A stretch of DNA of 64,000 bases from Eremophila alpestris peregrina (Eukaryota; Chordata; Aves; Passeriformes; Alaudidae). Below, piece by piece: positions 1 through 12,800 of the stretch; positions within the stretch are counted from its first letter, which is position 1; each line of letters opens with the position of its first letter. Location: the NCBI GenBank assembly GCA_009792885.1, contig WMCF01000018.1:5272253-5336252 (forward strand), written 5' to 3'. The notes beneath the pieces are model-generated. The model saw nothing but the letters and a program-made list of their open reading frames with translations, had not been told where the DNA came from and searched no databases. A program made the translations under genes and the position numbers.

Positions 1-639
1 TTCACTTTAAATTTCCTGCACAAGAAGAGGGAGTATACAAGAGTGTTCAAGGATAAATGTGAAGCATTTCAGTTCTGCCAGAACAAGTCTTGTCTTTCTA
101 GGTTAACTTGTAAACTTGTACCCTCTTATATTCTTTTAAGAGGAGACTTTATCTCTGCATTCATTTTATTAAAAAAAAAAAAATCTTGTTACAGCACAAG
201 GTGTAAATTGCAAGGTAAAAATGGACAGTAAGTTACTAACAGGACCAGTTACTAGAAGGTGGTTTTCACGTGTCAAAAAACCCTAGAGGTTTAAAAGTAT
301 GTACAGTTTTTGAATAGTCAGAAATGAAATAGTCTTTTGCAGTTAGAAGTCTGGTTTGTAACAGAAGTAGTTTAATAGAACACTGCTTTATAGACTGGTT
401 AACTCAGGCACGTTTTTAAGTAAGTGATACATTCTGCTTAAATGTAGTGAGAAGCCATAGACAAAGATGTTTTGTCAGATTTTCCTGAAGGCTAACAATG
501 AATTCCTTACTAAATTTGTGCTTTTATGATATTAGGCACATTGGACTATTTTTCCCTGAAAGTGGTTAAGATCATCCTTCTCTTCACATAGTTCCAACTC
601 CTCCCAGACAGCAAGGATTCTTATTGCCCAGAGTTAATA
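1..639. other. Unique noncoding DNA, no gene seen
   Basis: AT-rich single-copy sequence with a short A-run near 170-183. The small open frames here show no protein features and no splice context. Nothing else is recognisable. Confidence 0.6.
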
Positions 640-1430
640 AAAACGCATCAGTGTAATCACGCCAGGTACACGCTCAAATTACTTATGGAAAGTTATTAAC
701 TCTCACAGGCAGACAGGCCATTTTTGCCCAGTTTCCGAGAGGGAAATTGAGTCAGACCATTGAATCTGCTGCAAAATTAATTAGCAAGAGGTAGGAATGC
801 AGGAGCCTGTCACTCCACTTAGAAGCATCCAACGAAGCTGGCTCCGGTCTGCACCAATCTTTGCCGTAGCCGTGTCACAGCTGTAGNNNNNNNNNNNNNN
901 NNNNNNNNNNNNNNNNNNNNNNNNNNNNNNNNNNNNNNNNNNNNNNNNNNNNNNNNNNNNNNNNNNNNNNNNNNNNNNNNNNNNNNNNNNNNNNNNNNNN
1001 NNNNNNNNNNNNNNNNNNNNNNNNNNNNNNNNNNNNNNNNNNNNNNNNNNNNNNNNNNNNNNNNNNNNNNNNNNNNNNNNNNNNNNNNNNNNNNNNNNNN
1101 NNNNNNNNNNNNNNNNNNNNNNNNNNNNNNNNNNNNNNNNNNNNNNNNNNNNNNNNNNNNCAAAGCGGTTCCGCCTGCTGGTGCTGGAAAGAAGAGGCCT
1201 TTGTGTTTACTTATCTATTCCGTGTGTAAACAAAGGCATGGGATCCCGTTCTTCTGTGCTGTTAAGTCACATTTTCTCTTCAGCTTCTGGAGGGCTTTCG
1301 ATTTCTCCCGGAATGGCTTGTTGTAGGTGCTGAGGGTGAGGTTTCTATGGAGCAAAGTTTACATTTAAAAGGCAACTCTCTTCAGTATTAAGCGGCACAA
1401 TTGCGGACAACTGCAAAATAACCACAACAA
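640..1430. promoter_or_regulatory. CpG-enriched block around an assembly gap; candidate CpG island, promoter or conserved element
   Basis: CpG dinucleotides are rare in most of the window but clustered here. There are four in 820-886, six in roughly 1161-1320, and more at 640-690 and 1390-1440. The gap itself (887-1160) falls in the middle, which is typical where short-read assembly failed on GC-rich DNA. A forkhead-type pair, TGTTTAC at 1204-1210 and its complement GTAAACA at 1226-1232, sits on the right flank and is followed by a SOX-like ACAAAGG. No coding exon or TATA box could be identified. The element could be a CpG-island promoter or first exon, or a conserved enhancer. The promoter reading is inference only. 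Confidence 0.4.
887..1160. other. Assembly gap (274 N)
   Basis: A run of N from 887 to 1160. Any open frame crossing it is an artefact. Its length may be an estimate rather than the true size. Confidence 0.99.
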
Positions 1431-2690
1431 CTCCGGTTTTGTAATATACATTACTTCTTCCAGATGCTGCAAGAATTTGCTTATAGAATTCATTGACACT
1501 GTTGCAGATTCCTTTTTTTTTTTTTAATGAGATTTATCGTTTTAGATTTAATTTCGCAAGGATTAAATACTAATTTCTAAATTTCATCACTTTCATTTCC
1601 ATTAAAAATCATAGTAACAGTCCCTACATTTGTACCTTGCCTGTAGTTCATTAATTTCGTTTATGCATAAGCTCTTCTGAAGACCAAAAGACTATTCCAC
1701 TTTAGCTAAAACCACTCTAAAGTCACTCTGGTCTTTAACAATAATTCTTTGACTAAAGTGTGGCAGGTACATCTTAAGATGAAAAAGGAACCAAGCACCC
1801 ATTTCAGAGTCTAGGAAAGTAATTTATAAAGTTAAAAAAAAAATCTGTTCCTCATGCATTATTATCTTAATTTTGCCTGAAAATAATTGTCTCTGAAATT
1901 AACTGAAACCAAGCAGCAACAAACTACACTGGTTTGGGTGTTGTAGGGTGCTGTTTTAACAGGAGAATGAATTAAAACACTACAGAAGCCATCTCAATAA
2001 TCACAAATTTTCTAAAAAATCACTCCTAAAATTAAAGTGTATGTAACCCTGAAAATCCACATATTTGCACTTTTTCAGTTTGTTTCTTATTTACCAAAAC
2101 ACCAATCTCTTTCCTCCTCTTCTTTTTACTATCTTACTTCCCTTGTTTATATCCTCACCTACTGAAGCAGCTGCTATTCATACAAATTATGAAAAGGGAA
2201 GTATATATGAGATTGGTGCCTGGAGAGGGCCAATAAATCATCAGAGGTCTTTGGGGTAACATATGGCCTTGGTTCAGCAAAATCACTTCTTCAGTCATTC
2301 CATTGCTGCTCAGAAAAGCAGTAAATAATAAGTAACAAGATCTGCGTACAAATGTGCTGGTGCTCAGGTTTTTCATGGAATCAGAAACTGGATAAGAAGT
2401 TATTATTATTTTCCTAAAGATTTTCTACATTAAAAAAAATCATAATGCACCTTCCTACAGTAGGTGTTTCTTAGGGCTTGTTCTGTTTTAGCATATCTAA
2501 ACTGATCTTGCTACCAGTTCCTGAGCTGAGTAGATGTTTCTCTGACGCTGGCACATAAAGTTGGTTCTTGTGCTGTTCAGGCAGAAATGGGAGACAGCAA
2601 AAAGTCAAGATAAGAGGCTGAGACTATTCTTTTAAAGGCCATTATAGCTAAAGTAACATGGGCATCGTAGGCAGGCAGTTGATTGGGGAG
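1431..2690. other. Unique AT-rich noncoding DNA
   Basis: Contains a T-run at 1513-1525 and several short A-runs. No repeat family, exon or RNA gene is recognised. Confidence 0.6.
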
Positions 2691-2695
2691 AGTGG

Positions 2696-2739
2696 CTTGT
2701 TAATCTTGGTTCATTTTACAAATCTTGTTAATCTTGGTT
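2696..2739 (+). repeat. 16-bp direct duplication, 28-bp period
   Basis: The 16-mer CTTGTTAATCTTGGTT occurs at 2696-2711 and again, identical, at 2724-2739. This looks like a local slippage or microduplication event with no evident function. Confidence 0.8.
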
Positions 2740-5700
2740 TCCATTGCCTTTCCTGTTTTGCCCCGTAGCATTCTGTTGCACCTGCTGGTGTCAGGCACGC
2801 ACCTGCCTGCAGGTGCAGTCACACACAGCCCTTGTGCAGGCACTCAGCTCAGTTTCCATCAGTCCTTTCCCCATGTCCCAACAGGTGTCAGTGAGTTAGC
2901 TCCTTGGAGAAGAGATGATGACTCACAGAAACCCATGTGGCAAAAAGAGACTTCTCAGTCATGGTCAGCTCAGGCTTTGCAGGGAGGTGCAGCACAGGTG
3001 GGCAGGCACACTAAAGGCACCAGGGGATGTGATGCTCTCAGCACATCTCGTGCCAAAAGCGTGCCTTAAGGGTAGCACAAAAACATCTCCCTGACCAAAC
3101 GTAGGAAACTGTTTCCATCAGCCCTTTCTAGCAGACAGCTTGTCTTTGCTGAATGTTGACAACATATTATATAAATTTCTCTGCAACAGCTTGTTTCAGA
3201 AACTTTCCCCAGTAATATAGATTAAGATAGAATTTGTTTTGACTGCTGTAATGCATATTCATTAGATAAAAGCCCAGACAATTACTGTGATAGTTTCACT
3301 AACAGGTGGAGCATGTTTTAGGATTTGTTGGGCATGGGATTTGCTGGAATAATCTCAGACAAATTTGGGGGATTATTTTTGTGATGAAAATAATTTTGTA
3401 TGAAAAGTGAGAACGTAAGCAGATTTGAAGGTGATTTTATTATGTTTTTACATTAGTTTGCTCTTACAGTTTTAAATCTAGAATAAGTTCATACTTTGAA
3501 CAATGCAGGTCTCTCAGGGCAAGCAATTAACCACACAAATAAATGGTACCTTCATAACATAATTTACTATTGCATAAATGGTAAGCAAAGGTATTTCTAA
3601 CAGGACATCACTTTATTGCATTCATTTTCCAAATCCAGAACAGAACTAGAAATTATTCTTTTTCTATCTTCAATTGTATCATATCCAGTTTCATCCATTA
3701 AAGTTACAGATTCATTTCAGTTGAATAGATAATATTAGAGCAAATATGCATGCATCAACCTTGTTGAGAAGTTGCAAATGAAAGCACAAATTCCCTTTTT
3801 TGTTTGTTAGAAAAAAGAGAAAGGTTGAGAGCAGAATCAAGATGAAGATTATAGGATCCTAATCTTACCCTATTACATGGGAATCTGTTTTTTTTTTTGA
3901 GGAGCACCAGGCCCTACATCTTATGGGACCTGCATCCCATATGACATTCTCCTCTGGGCAGTGGCATTGTCTTCAGCACAGATGGATCTTGGTGACAATT
4001 TTTATAGGAATTGGGATCATGCTAACTGGCACTATCAGGGGTGGATTGCTGCCAGATTAGTTTCATGAAGTAAACAAGGAAGTTAAAATGGCACACTCAG
4101 GAAAGCACCTTAGTTCATCCCTACAGGCCAGCATCAGAATTTAATGTTAAAGGAGGTTTAAAAATACACTTGCCTAGCACAGAAGTTAGCAGTCTAGACT
4201 CCCCATCTGTTGAATGCTTTGCAAGTATCAGTAGCTCTTCAGTAGAAATCATCATGTAAAAATGCTAATAATTTCTCTACGCTGTTTGTTACGAATGGAA
4301 CTTCAGAGCTATGAATGCATATGTTTATATTCCATTTCTATTTATATACTTAAGCACAGACACTCTAGTACTTTGCATATTAATGTGCCAATGTGTGCTC
4401 CAGCAATGCCTGTATTAATGTTCATTCCTATTTATGTAAAGGGCTGGACTCAGTGCAGCCCTTTAGGCTTCCTCAGCTCAGATCCAAGCCTGTACTTTTT
4501 TTAAATAAACATTGGAACACATTTCCAGGAATTCATTTATTTCATAACATTGTCTTTTTGTTGTTGTAGTTGGATTTTAATTCTTAAGCACAAGTTTTTT
4601 ATAAGCTGCATCATTTTCAGCTGCTTGTATACAGATGTTTCTGTGTTGACAGAGCTGCTTCCATACTCCCTCAGCATCCTCCTTTGTCTTTCTTTTTTTC
4701 AGTGTGTTTTAATCATGCTCTCTAATCCCCTATACCATTATAACTGATTAATTAGCAAACCTTCACTTTCAGGCTCTGAATTTTTCTCTTAGGCTCAGAC
4801 CATTTATAATCTCAGCTGAAAAGACAAGATTGAACATCTGCCTTCTATTTAATCTCTTTGCATCTTGTACCCATCATGATTATTGTTTGTTCTTTATTAT
4901 AACTGGGGGGTTTAAGGGCGAAATGTTACATTCTGCATTATCTGGGCTCTTAGCCTGAAAATAAATCCATGCAGATGGGCTGTAGGGAAATACAGAAATC
5001 AAAGAGTCACAACTTTGTGGTTTTTTGTAGAATTTTGGACCTCAGGTGTCCATTTTTTAAGAATCAGCTTAAAGAAACTGTGGGTGGAAAGACAATGATA
5101 GATGAATTGTTTCTTTTACAGAGCTTTCATCAGTTTGTGTTTTCAAAATTTTCTTTGCCAGGATGTGGGGTAGAAATATACACATATTTGTATACTTGCA
5201 ATAGGTAAACAAATCCAACATTTTTATTCAGTTGTCAGATGCCAAGATTTGTGCTTTTCAGAAAATCCCATTAAGGGATCTGCAGCTGTAGCAGCTGCTG
5301 GAGACAGCGAAAGGACCATCCTCCTTCAGAAGCTCAGGTCTGAGCTTCCCTCAACTCCTTGTGAAGATTTCCATGTGAAGCCTGATTGCTCATAGCTTCT
5401 GCAGGGAGCAATTTTCCCTGCTGCACTTGCTTGCATATTTTTTTGTATGGCTGGGGATAAGATTTTGAGGGATTGAAGGGAGATCAAGTACCTGTTTGTC
5501 ACTACCTATTTCCAGCTGGAAACCTTGGGATGGCAAGCTTTCTCTTCCCCCTCACTGACTCACAGCATGAAGAGATAGTGGAAATTTTCCCAACACATTG
5601 TACATTTGTCAGCACAGGTAGAAGAGTGGTGAATAAAATACTTTCTTTGCTCATACCTCCTACTGTCCTAGTCACAATCTCAAACACCAGGTAGCATCAC

Positions 5701-7476
5701 ACAGAGGGTTTTTTTTTTTCTCCAAAAGGAACTATCTGTCTCCAAGTGTCACATAATTGATGCAGAATTGAGTTTGCTTCTCCTTTCTATTGCAGCTGAT
5801 GCCCACGTGTCATGTCCATCCAAAGGACTGTGTTTTCTTTGGCCTGAACTGGGCCATGGAGTGTATTTGGGCTCTCCCATACATAATTTCTGATATTAAT
5901 TTGATAGTGCCACCCAGCTGCTGGTGTCTCCTGAAAATACACTTTTCTGTTATTCATGCTATCTAAGCTTTCCAAAACCTGCAGTTGCTCCAAACACTTT
6001 GCAATAGTATTAGTGCAGGTTTCAGAATGATGCTGTAATATAATATAGATAGAAATATTTTCATTCTGTAATTATAGGAGGAAAGAAAACAGCTCATGTA
6101 ATTTACTTTCTGAACTGATTTTTTTTTATTTCTTTCTGAACTCAGTGTGATCTTTGTAGGTATTAGATTTAAAAAGTAATTTCAAACATGAATAAGAAAT
6201 AACATTTGCAGAAAGCTGCATTTCAGCTGGAATTAGCAATGTGAAGCACCTTTCTGGGGCTGTGGCTCCAGTCTGCCAGTTTCCCATGGAGCACAAAGCA
6301 AGTGTGGCTGAGACCAACAGAGCCCTGTTGCATTTTGAAATAGTCTCTAGCACTCATTTCTTTTCCTATGAAGAACTACTTTTAGATATTCCAGGAGGCC
6401 TTGCAGGAGAAATGGCACGTCCCTCTTCTGACTGCCTCTCTTTTTAGAGATCCCTCTTGCAGATGTTTTTCCCCTTACAACTTTGCATTGCCCAGATGCA
6501 TTGCTCTCTTCTCACAAGTGGAATTTGGCTGTTGCCCTTAGCTGGTGTCTCTGGACAGTAATGTATCAGCAAGGAGCAGTTGGCTCTAATGTGGCTTGGT
6601 GAGGCTGAATTTTGGGTCAAGTGTTTCTTCAGAAGATGGCTCAAGAGTTGATAGGACTTAGGGGAGATGCAAGACCCCAGCTACAACAACCTGTCTTCCA
6701 GCAGGGAGAGCTGATGTGACACTTGCACCTGAGACCCGTGCCTGTGTCACCCTCTGCACATGCTTTCCATGACCAGAAAACTCTGTTTTATGAAAAAGTC
6801 TATAAAATGTGTTTGTCTGTCCAGGTGTAAGTCAGGGCCTTCAGTTTGGTGTGTGCTAGAGAGCTGTGAAAGGATTGGGATCAGGATGGTCTGAGCAGCA
6901 GCCAGTTCTGCTGGATGTGCTCACACAGACCTGTGAGAGCTGCAGTTACAGGGAGTCACATAGCCATGGTCCTTCTGTGTCTCCTGGTGGAATGGTAGGA
7001 GTGGAGTGGGCTGTTGGTTCCCCCAGCCCTGTCAGCAGGGAAGACTTGTGTCTTACCTGATGATTTTCTGGGCTTTGGGGGCAGGTTCCCACACTTGCAA
7101 AATGGATTTCCTCTAAATGAAGCTCTGTTCTGAAACTGGCAATGCTGGAAGTTAAAATTAGCTTCTCCTTTATTACTAGGACATATTTTTAGGCCCTAAT
7201 TCATGTCTCATGTGAACGCAGTCCTCCCACTCCCACGTTGGGAGTACTGAACTGGAGTCTGAGGGCTGTGCATTAAATTTTCCAGAAATAGGTGCAACCC
7301 AAGATTTTGAATATTTACATTCTGTGCTTTTCAAAAAATGCACCTATTGGTTTTAGGTGCAAAAATGGGTTTAAAATAGTGAAAAACTGAAGTAGAAGCC
7401 GTTATCCTTTGGTTTTTTGTCACTCCATCCTGTTTTTCTTTTGATTGCATGAAGTGGAACTTACCTTAGTTTGCAT
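2740..7476. other. Unique noncoding DNA, no gene seen
   Basis: Mixed sequence. About 2750-3070 is somewhat GC-richer and holds a 114-codon open frame without protein character; most of 3100-5270 is AT-rich. No repeat family or RNA gene was recognised, and nothing shows codon-level structure or paired splice sites. Confidence 0.5.
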
Positions 7477-8330
7477 CTAGATGCTGCAAAATGCAAAAAA
7501 AACCCCAGAGAATATAAGCTCAATTCCTATGAAAATATTTAGGATGTCTCCTGAACTCTGCCCTCTCCTTTGGAGCTCCAGAGCCTCTAATCCCAGCTGC
7601 TGGTGTGAGCCCTGGTCCAGCAGCACACCGACATTGCTCCTGTCAGAGCATCTGCAGCTGGTGTTCACGGAGGTCAACTCTGCTAAAAATGTTCTCATGG
7701 GAGCCCCGATGTGCAGCAAGGGCAGGGCCTGGCCTTCAGAGGAGGTTCCAGCGGGTGCCATCAGGCGGCAGTGAGGGGACTTTGGAGAAATTTGACCTGG
7801 CCACAGCCAGGTGGCAGAGATGGCCGAGCAATGTGGCAAGCCATGGGAAGGAACTGCGGCTGCCTGTGGTGCTGGAGCCCCTGCCCTGCCATGTCCCCCT
7901 GCCCTGCCATGTCCCCCTGCCCTGCCATGTCCCCCTGCCCTGCCATGTCCCTCTGCCCTGCAAGGCCAAAGCTCCTGCCCTGCTGTGTGACTCCCTACCA
8001 GCATCCCTGGGGACACAGGCAGGGAGAGCTGGGTTGGTGCCAGTGGCTGTGAAAAAGGAGTTCAGAGGAGCCCTGCTCATTTAAAACCCTGCCAGTGTCA
8101 CTTAGAAAACTGTCCAGCAGGATGATGGACTCCAGTGAGGAACAGAGTTTATTTACTCTGGAAACACTGCCCCTGTTCCCATTAGGGCTGGTTCAAGGGG
8201 AGGGGACACTCTTCACCTGCCTGCTGGTGCCCTGCTCTGCCCTCTCCAGTGTGGTGTGTTTTGGGTCTACTTCCAGCTGCTGATGACCTGTCCTGAGTGT
8301 TCCTGGGGTTCATGCTGTGCTGGCAGACAG
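7477..8330. other. GC-rich block with overlapping spurious open frames
   Basis: Base composition rises over roughly 7550-8290, and open frames of 97-179 codons overlap on both strands. They stay open because the sequence is GC-rich and because the internal 18-bp minisatellite has a multiple-of-three period. The predicted peptides are low complexity and conflict with one another. I do not call a gene. The block could be a decayed GC-rich repeat or a noncoding unique segment. Confidence 0.55.
7881..7962 (+). repeat. 18-bp minisatellite, about 4.5 copies
   Basis: The unit CTGCCCTGCCATGTCCCC starts at 7881, 7899, 7917 and 7935 (the last copy has one change), followed by a partial fifth copy at 7953-7962. 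The copies are nearly identical, so the array is young or still length-variable. It lies within GC-rich DNA. Confidence 0.95.
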
Positions 8331-8339
8331 TCGGTTCTA

Positions 8340-8910
8340 AATGAGACACTTAGAAAATGCAAATCAAATCTCATCTTTGTTTTCATCTATTATTATTGGA
8401 GCTTGCAATAGGTAGGATTAGAAAATGATCACTGAGAAATATTGTACTGAATATTTCAAGTCACTGAGGGCTCTGTTAAAATAAAACCGTCAGCAAATAT
8501 CAATATATGAATGGAGAGGAATCAGATATTTCTGCTACTGCAAAAAAATAATAATGTAAGTCATTAGCATTAGTGCAACTTGCTTCTCTTTCTAATTTGC
8601 AGGCACATATCTAGATTAACAGTAAAATATTCCTGGGTTTAGGACACACTGTCCTCCATTGAATGCTTAGCCTGGGAAGGTTATTAACATTGAATGGGGA
8701 CTGTTCTCTCAGGAGAGCTGCAGATAAAATGACCAGGGAAAGAAATAGCACAACTTCTCAAATTAGCATAATTAGTAATTATCTCTTAATAGCCCCACTT
8801 GGCTTTGGAGACTTGGCACTTGAAATTCCGCTTAAAGTTCAGTGAGGAAAAACAAATTTCACGCTGAAATGTCTCAATAACACAGCTGAGCTGCTGAGGT
8901 AATCGTCTGG
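8340..8910. promoter_or_regulatory. Candidate conserved noncoding element (POU and homeodomain motifs)
   Basis: Contains an exact octamer ATGCAAAT at 8357-8364 and a dense run of homeodomain cores at 8761-8783 (three ATTAG/TAATTA-type cores in 23 bases). The surrounding sequence is free of recognisable repeats. This composition resembles developmental enhancers near transcription-factor genes. The motifs alone are weak evidence, and no alignment was available. Confidence 0.35.
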
Positions 8911-9744
8911 TTTAGGTAAAGGAAAGGAGATGAACATATGGATAGGAAAGATCTTTGCTGTAAGCACTGTGTTTGTGTTTGCATATGTAAAGCACTCCAG
9001 GCTTAATGGTACAATTGCCACTTTCTCTGGGGGTGAGGGGAGGGCAGGAGGATGAGTGGGACTTTTCTCTCTTCTTTAGTGGAGAGAAACAGATGAAGAT
9101 AATAAACTAAAATGAGCAAATCCCATTCATTTTACACTAGAATAGTGTAATTTCTTTTGCAATTGTAGCTGAAATAAAAAAAACCCAGAGACAGACAAGC
9201 CAAGAAGTGGATAGAAAAGCAGCCTTTATCGTAGCCAGTGGCAGAACTAAAACCTTTCAAATGGGGACAGTTTTCCAACATTTAACTCAAGGTAAAATTG
9301 GATGAATAAGCACAGGCAGCCTGGTAACCCTAATTTTTTTTTTCTTTCCGTGGCAATGAAACAGATGGCTCTCTTAAGATGCTTTTGGCTGGGAAAGAAC
9401 AAAAGCAGAAGAGAAGTATTTACCATTTTTTACACACCTAAAGCCCAGTCCTCTTTATCCTCAGGCAGAAAGCAATTTATCTGTCCATCCTGATGGAAAC
9501 AAGCCTTTGTTATTAAGTAGGCACATTTTGATTTACATGTTGCACAGCTGGTTGGAAGCTTTCCACTGGGAAACACATACACAATTGATAAGCCTTCCTC
9601 AACTAGTTTGAAATAGAAAGAGAAGTTGTTTGACTCTGCCCTCTTTGGCAGTTCATGTTGGGTGCTTCAGCAGTGGATTTACTGCAGTGATCATTTGGGG
9701 AGCTTTGTTCTTAGTGTAGGTTCATTTTTAGGTCTGGTTTTTAT
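8911..9744. other. Unique noncoding DNA
   Basis: No gene, repeat family or RNA gene recognised. A short T-rich tract lies near 9333-9344. Confidence 0.5.
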
Positions 9745-9783
9745 GGGGGAAGGGTCACGGGGTTTTTGGGCTTTTTTGGGGGG
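9745..9783 (+). other. G-quadruplex-type motif
   Basis: Five G-runs of 5, 3, 4, 3 and 6 bases (9745-9749, 9752-9754, 9759-9762, 9768-9770, 9778-9783) are separated by loops of 2, 4, 5 and 7 bases. This fits the usual G3+N1-7 rule. A T-rich tract follows to about 9806. Confidence 0.75.
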
Positions 9784-9838
9784 TTTTTTCTTTTTTTTCT
9801 TTTTTTAAGGATCATTTGTTTTTTGGGTGGTGGAATGG

Positions 9839-9880
9839 GTGTGTGTGTGTATATTTTTTATATATATATGTGTGTGTATA
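9839..9880 (+). repeat. TG/TA compound microsatellite
   Basis: (GT)6 at 9839-9850, then an AT-rich TA tract, then TG again to about 9880. Alternating purine-pyrimidine DNA of this kind is usually length-polymorphic. Confidence 0.9.
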
Positions 9881-9883
9881 TGG

Positions 9884-12800
9884 ACATATGAAAGCATGTA
9901 TATTTTGATGTGCCCAGATTCCCATATCCCAAAGGTGCAGGATGTCAAGGGTTGCAGTGGTTCATGCCACACATGGCCCCTCCTGGGGTGGGGTCAGGTA
10001 CCCTCTCAAAGAGGCAGTTTTTGTTCTGCCTGCAGAGTAAAGGACCCCTTGGCTGCAGGGAAATTACTCTTTTGGTGCTGTGTCAACACATAAAATAGGA
10101 AAGATGAAGACAAAGTAGTCAGAGGAGGTTGACAGCTGTTGTAAAACTGATAGGCTGACACACTCATGGTCAGAGGAGTAACAGGTTTGGCTTAGAAACT
10201 CTAATTAAGGCTGGCCAGGGTCCATTAGCTCATCTTCACTAGTAGCTTTGCAACCTCACACCCTATGTATCACCCTTTTTATACAGGCTCTAGGTGAAAA
10301 ATATGATTAAGCAAGCTGCTATACTATGTTTCCAAGGCCCAGTCTCTGAAGGCAATTCAAATGCCTCTATCAACCAACAAAATCCATTTCAAAATTCAGA
10401 AAGAGCATGAAAGCAAAGAGGGAGAGGGGAGAAAAAAAATGGAAGCAGATCAAAAGAGATGAAATGACATTTGAAAAGTATGGAAATGAGGAGAATATTG
10501 AGACTGAATTAATTGCAAAAAAAATCCTAAGAGATGCAGAAATCCAGCAGGTTTGATGTAAATATTTACAGGCTGACAGAAAGCAAGAAGATGGGCCAGT
10601 ATCATGATGAAACAAACACATTTCCTCCTGTTCCCCTCAACCAGTCCTACTCCCAAATGAGCACTTGACAAATAAATTAAGATCAAGCACCAGCAGTGGA
10701 GAGAATGCAGAAGAATATTCTGATGGACACCTGAGATATCTCCTGATAGACTGTACGTGGGCAGCTGCTGAGAAGAAAATGCTACAAAAGAAAAATACCC
10801 GCTCCCTGACAAGGCTCTTTGTTGAGTGATTGATATGTTTCTGCTTTCCTCCTTCCCTATAATATTGGGAATGTGAGCTGCTGCTTTGAGGGCAGAACTA
10901 TTAAAAAATAATCATCTGTGAACACTAGCTTGACTTTTTTTTTTTTTTCCCCAGAAGCATGTAGCTGTAGGTAGTGAGTGTTGATTTTTCTTCATGCCTC
11001 AGACTGGATTTTTTAGGGCAGATTTTTCAGAACAGATCTTTTGTCATTTTGCTCCTAAATTTCATCTTAAGAAATATAGTAGAACCAGTTGGGTAGTCAC
11101 ACGTGTCTTGTTCGCTTGCAAAGCTCACTAGAAAGATGATCTTGTTAAATTCAAGAACCCTGAGCTTGATTTCTGGCTCTGCTGCTATTGTTTCTGTGAC
11201 TGTGGCAGTCTGCTTGCCTCTGCACTGGGTCTGCCAGGACAGACAGAGTAACTGTCATCACTGTTATTTCTGATCTCTTAGTGCTGAGAGCCCTTTAGGG
11301 ACCATTAAATCGTGCCTGGGATGATGTGATCATGATCTGATTTGGGATCTCCTGGTTGCTGTTGTAAAAGAAATAGCAATATTCCTGTGGCATTCAGTGT
11401 TATTTTTAGGCATTGCGGAAGCTGAACGTGCAACCTGCAGATGAACTTCCCAAGGCTCCTTCTGTGACTAGGTCTTGTCAGACAGCAATAATTATTTGGC
11501 CTGACTCTGTGATTCTTGGTAAGCCTTACTGAGGTGGTTAAAGGGTATTTCTATTCTGCTAAAATCAGTGCTAGAGAGGAATGCTCAGCAGTATAGTCAG
11601 GATTGGACCTCTAAAATTGGACAGCATGAAGAAGAGAAACATGCAAAGAAATACCTGAGCAGAAAAATGCATGAGGGTAATTCATTCTCTTTAAAAATGC
11701 CATTGGGTTATACCAACTTCATAGGTAGCATTTAATTTTGTCAAGCTGGTGATCTGCTGTCTTGTTCCATTTTTTTCTTTGCCTTTCCAATTTTTGGAAC
11801 CACCTATTTTGGCTATTTCTTGAATTGCTGGTAATTCAGAACAGAGAATGAATAAGAACATATTGTGTATTATATTTGTATTGCTTTCAAACAGAGTTAA
11901 GCATAACCTGTATATACACAGGTTATATCATGGCAAGGAAATACCAGTAATTTTCAATGGAAGAGTAAAATGGACAATCTATCAGGCCTATTCTCCTTTA
12001 TTTAATAAAAGTAGGTCAATATAGGTTTTATGCTGTTCACATTAGTGTCATTCATTTCAGCTTTACTAATAAAAGTGAATGGCTGGTTGAGCATTACTGG
12101 AAGAGCATATCAGAAAAGAAATTAGAAAAAGAAAGATGGGTAAAGAAACATAACAGAAAGTAAAGCCCTGCATCACAGGGCTGTACCTACAAAATTTATT
12201 AAATAACATCAACTCACACCCTGGTTTTGAAACTCCCATTTCTAAATGACTAAAGTACAGATGAACTGGAACATGAGAAAAAAATGTACCTTGTGTACTT
12301 GTTTAGCTTCAGACCAACTATTAAACACTCAGGAGATGCTGACAATGGGCTCCATGCAATCTTGTCATGATTCCCATTTAACTCTTGCAGTGTTTTTCAG
12401 GCCAGTTGAGAAGGCCATGATCTGCTCTGGTCTCTGCAGTTCTTCACTTTAGCTGTGACTTGCTGGTTTGGTTCCTATTAATTTCCTTTTTTTCAGGCGC
12501 CAGCCTGAGGGGATCATTAGTGGCACAAGGAATGCTGGGTGGTGATTATAAGATAAAGACAGGGAGAATGTTATTTTATCTGCTGCTACCAGCATAAGGC
12601 TGTTTATTGAAGCAGATCAAAGAAGTATGTAAACATGCATAAACATGTGCACACACATAAATCCCATTGCATTTCTTTAATTTGCCTTTTACGGTTTTTA
12701 ATAATACTGCAATTTTTCATGTAGTTAAGAAACAATCACTTTAATATTTCTCATACAGGGCCTTGGAATGTGGTGAATGAGAAGAGAAGGAATCAGGATT

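Noticed and set aside
819..1163. 114-codon frame across the gap
   Set aside because: Most of it is N; the frame is meaningless.
7477..8084. Open frames of 179 codons (-) and 159 codons (+)
   Set aside because: They overlap on opposite strands, are driven by GC-richness and the 18-bp minisatellite, and the peptides are low complexity.
11150..11320. Possible MIR SINE remnant
   Set aside because: Only vague similarity in a 'ctggctctgctgctatt' stretch; the core and tail do not line up.
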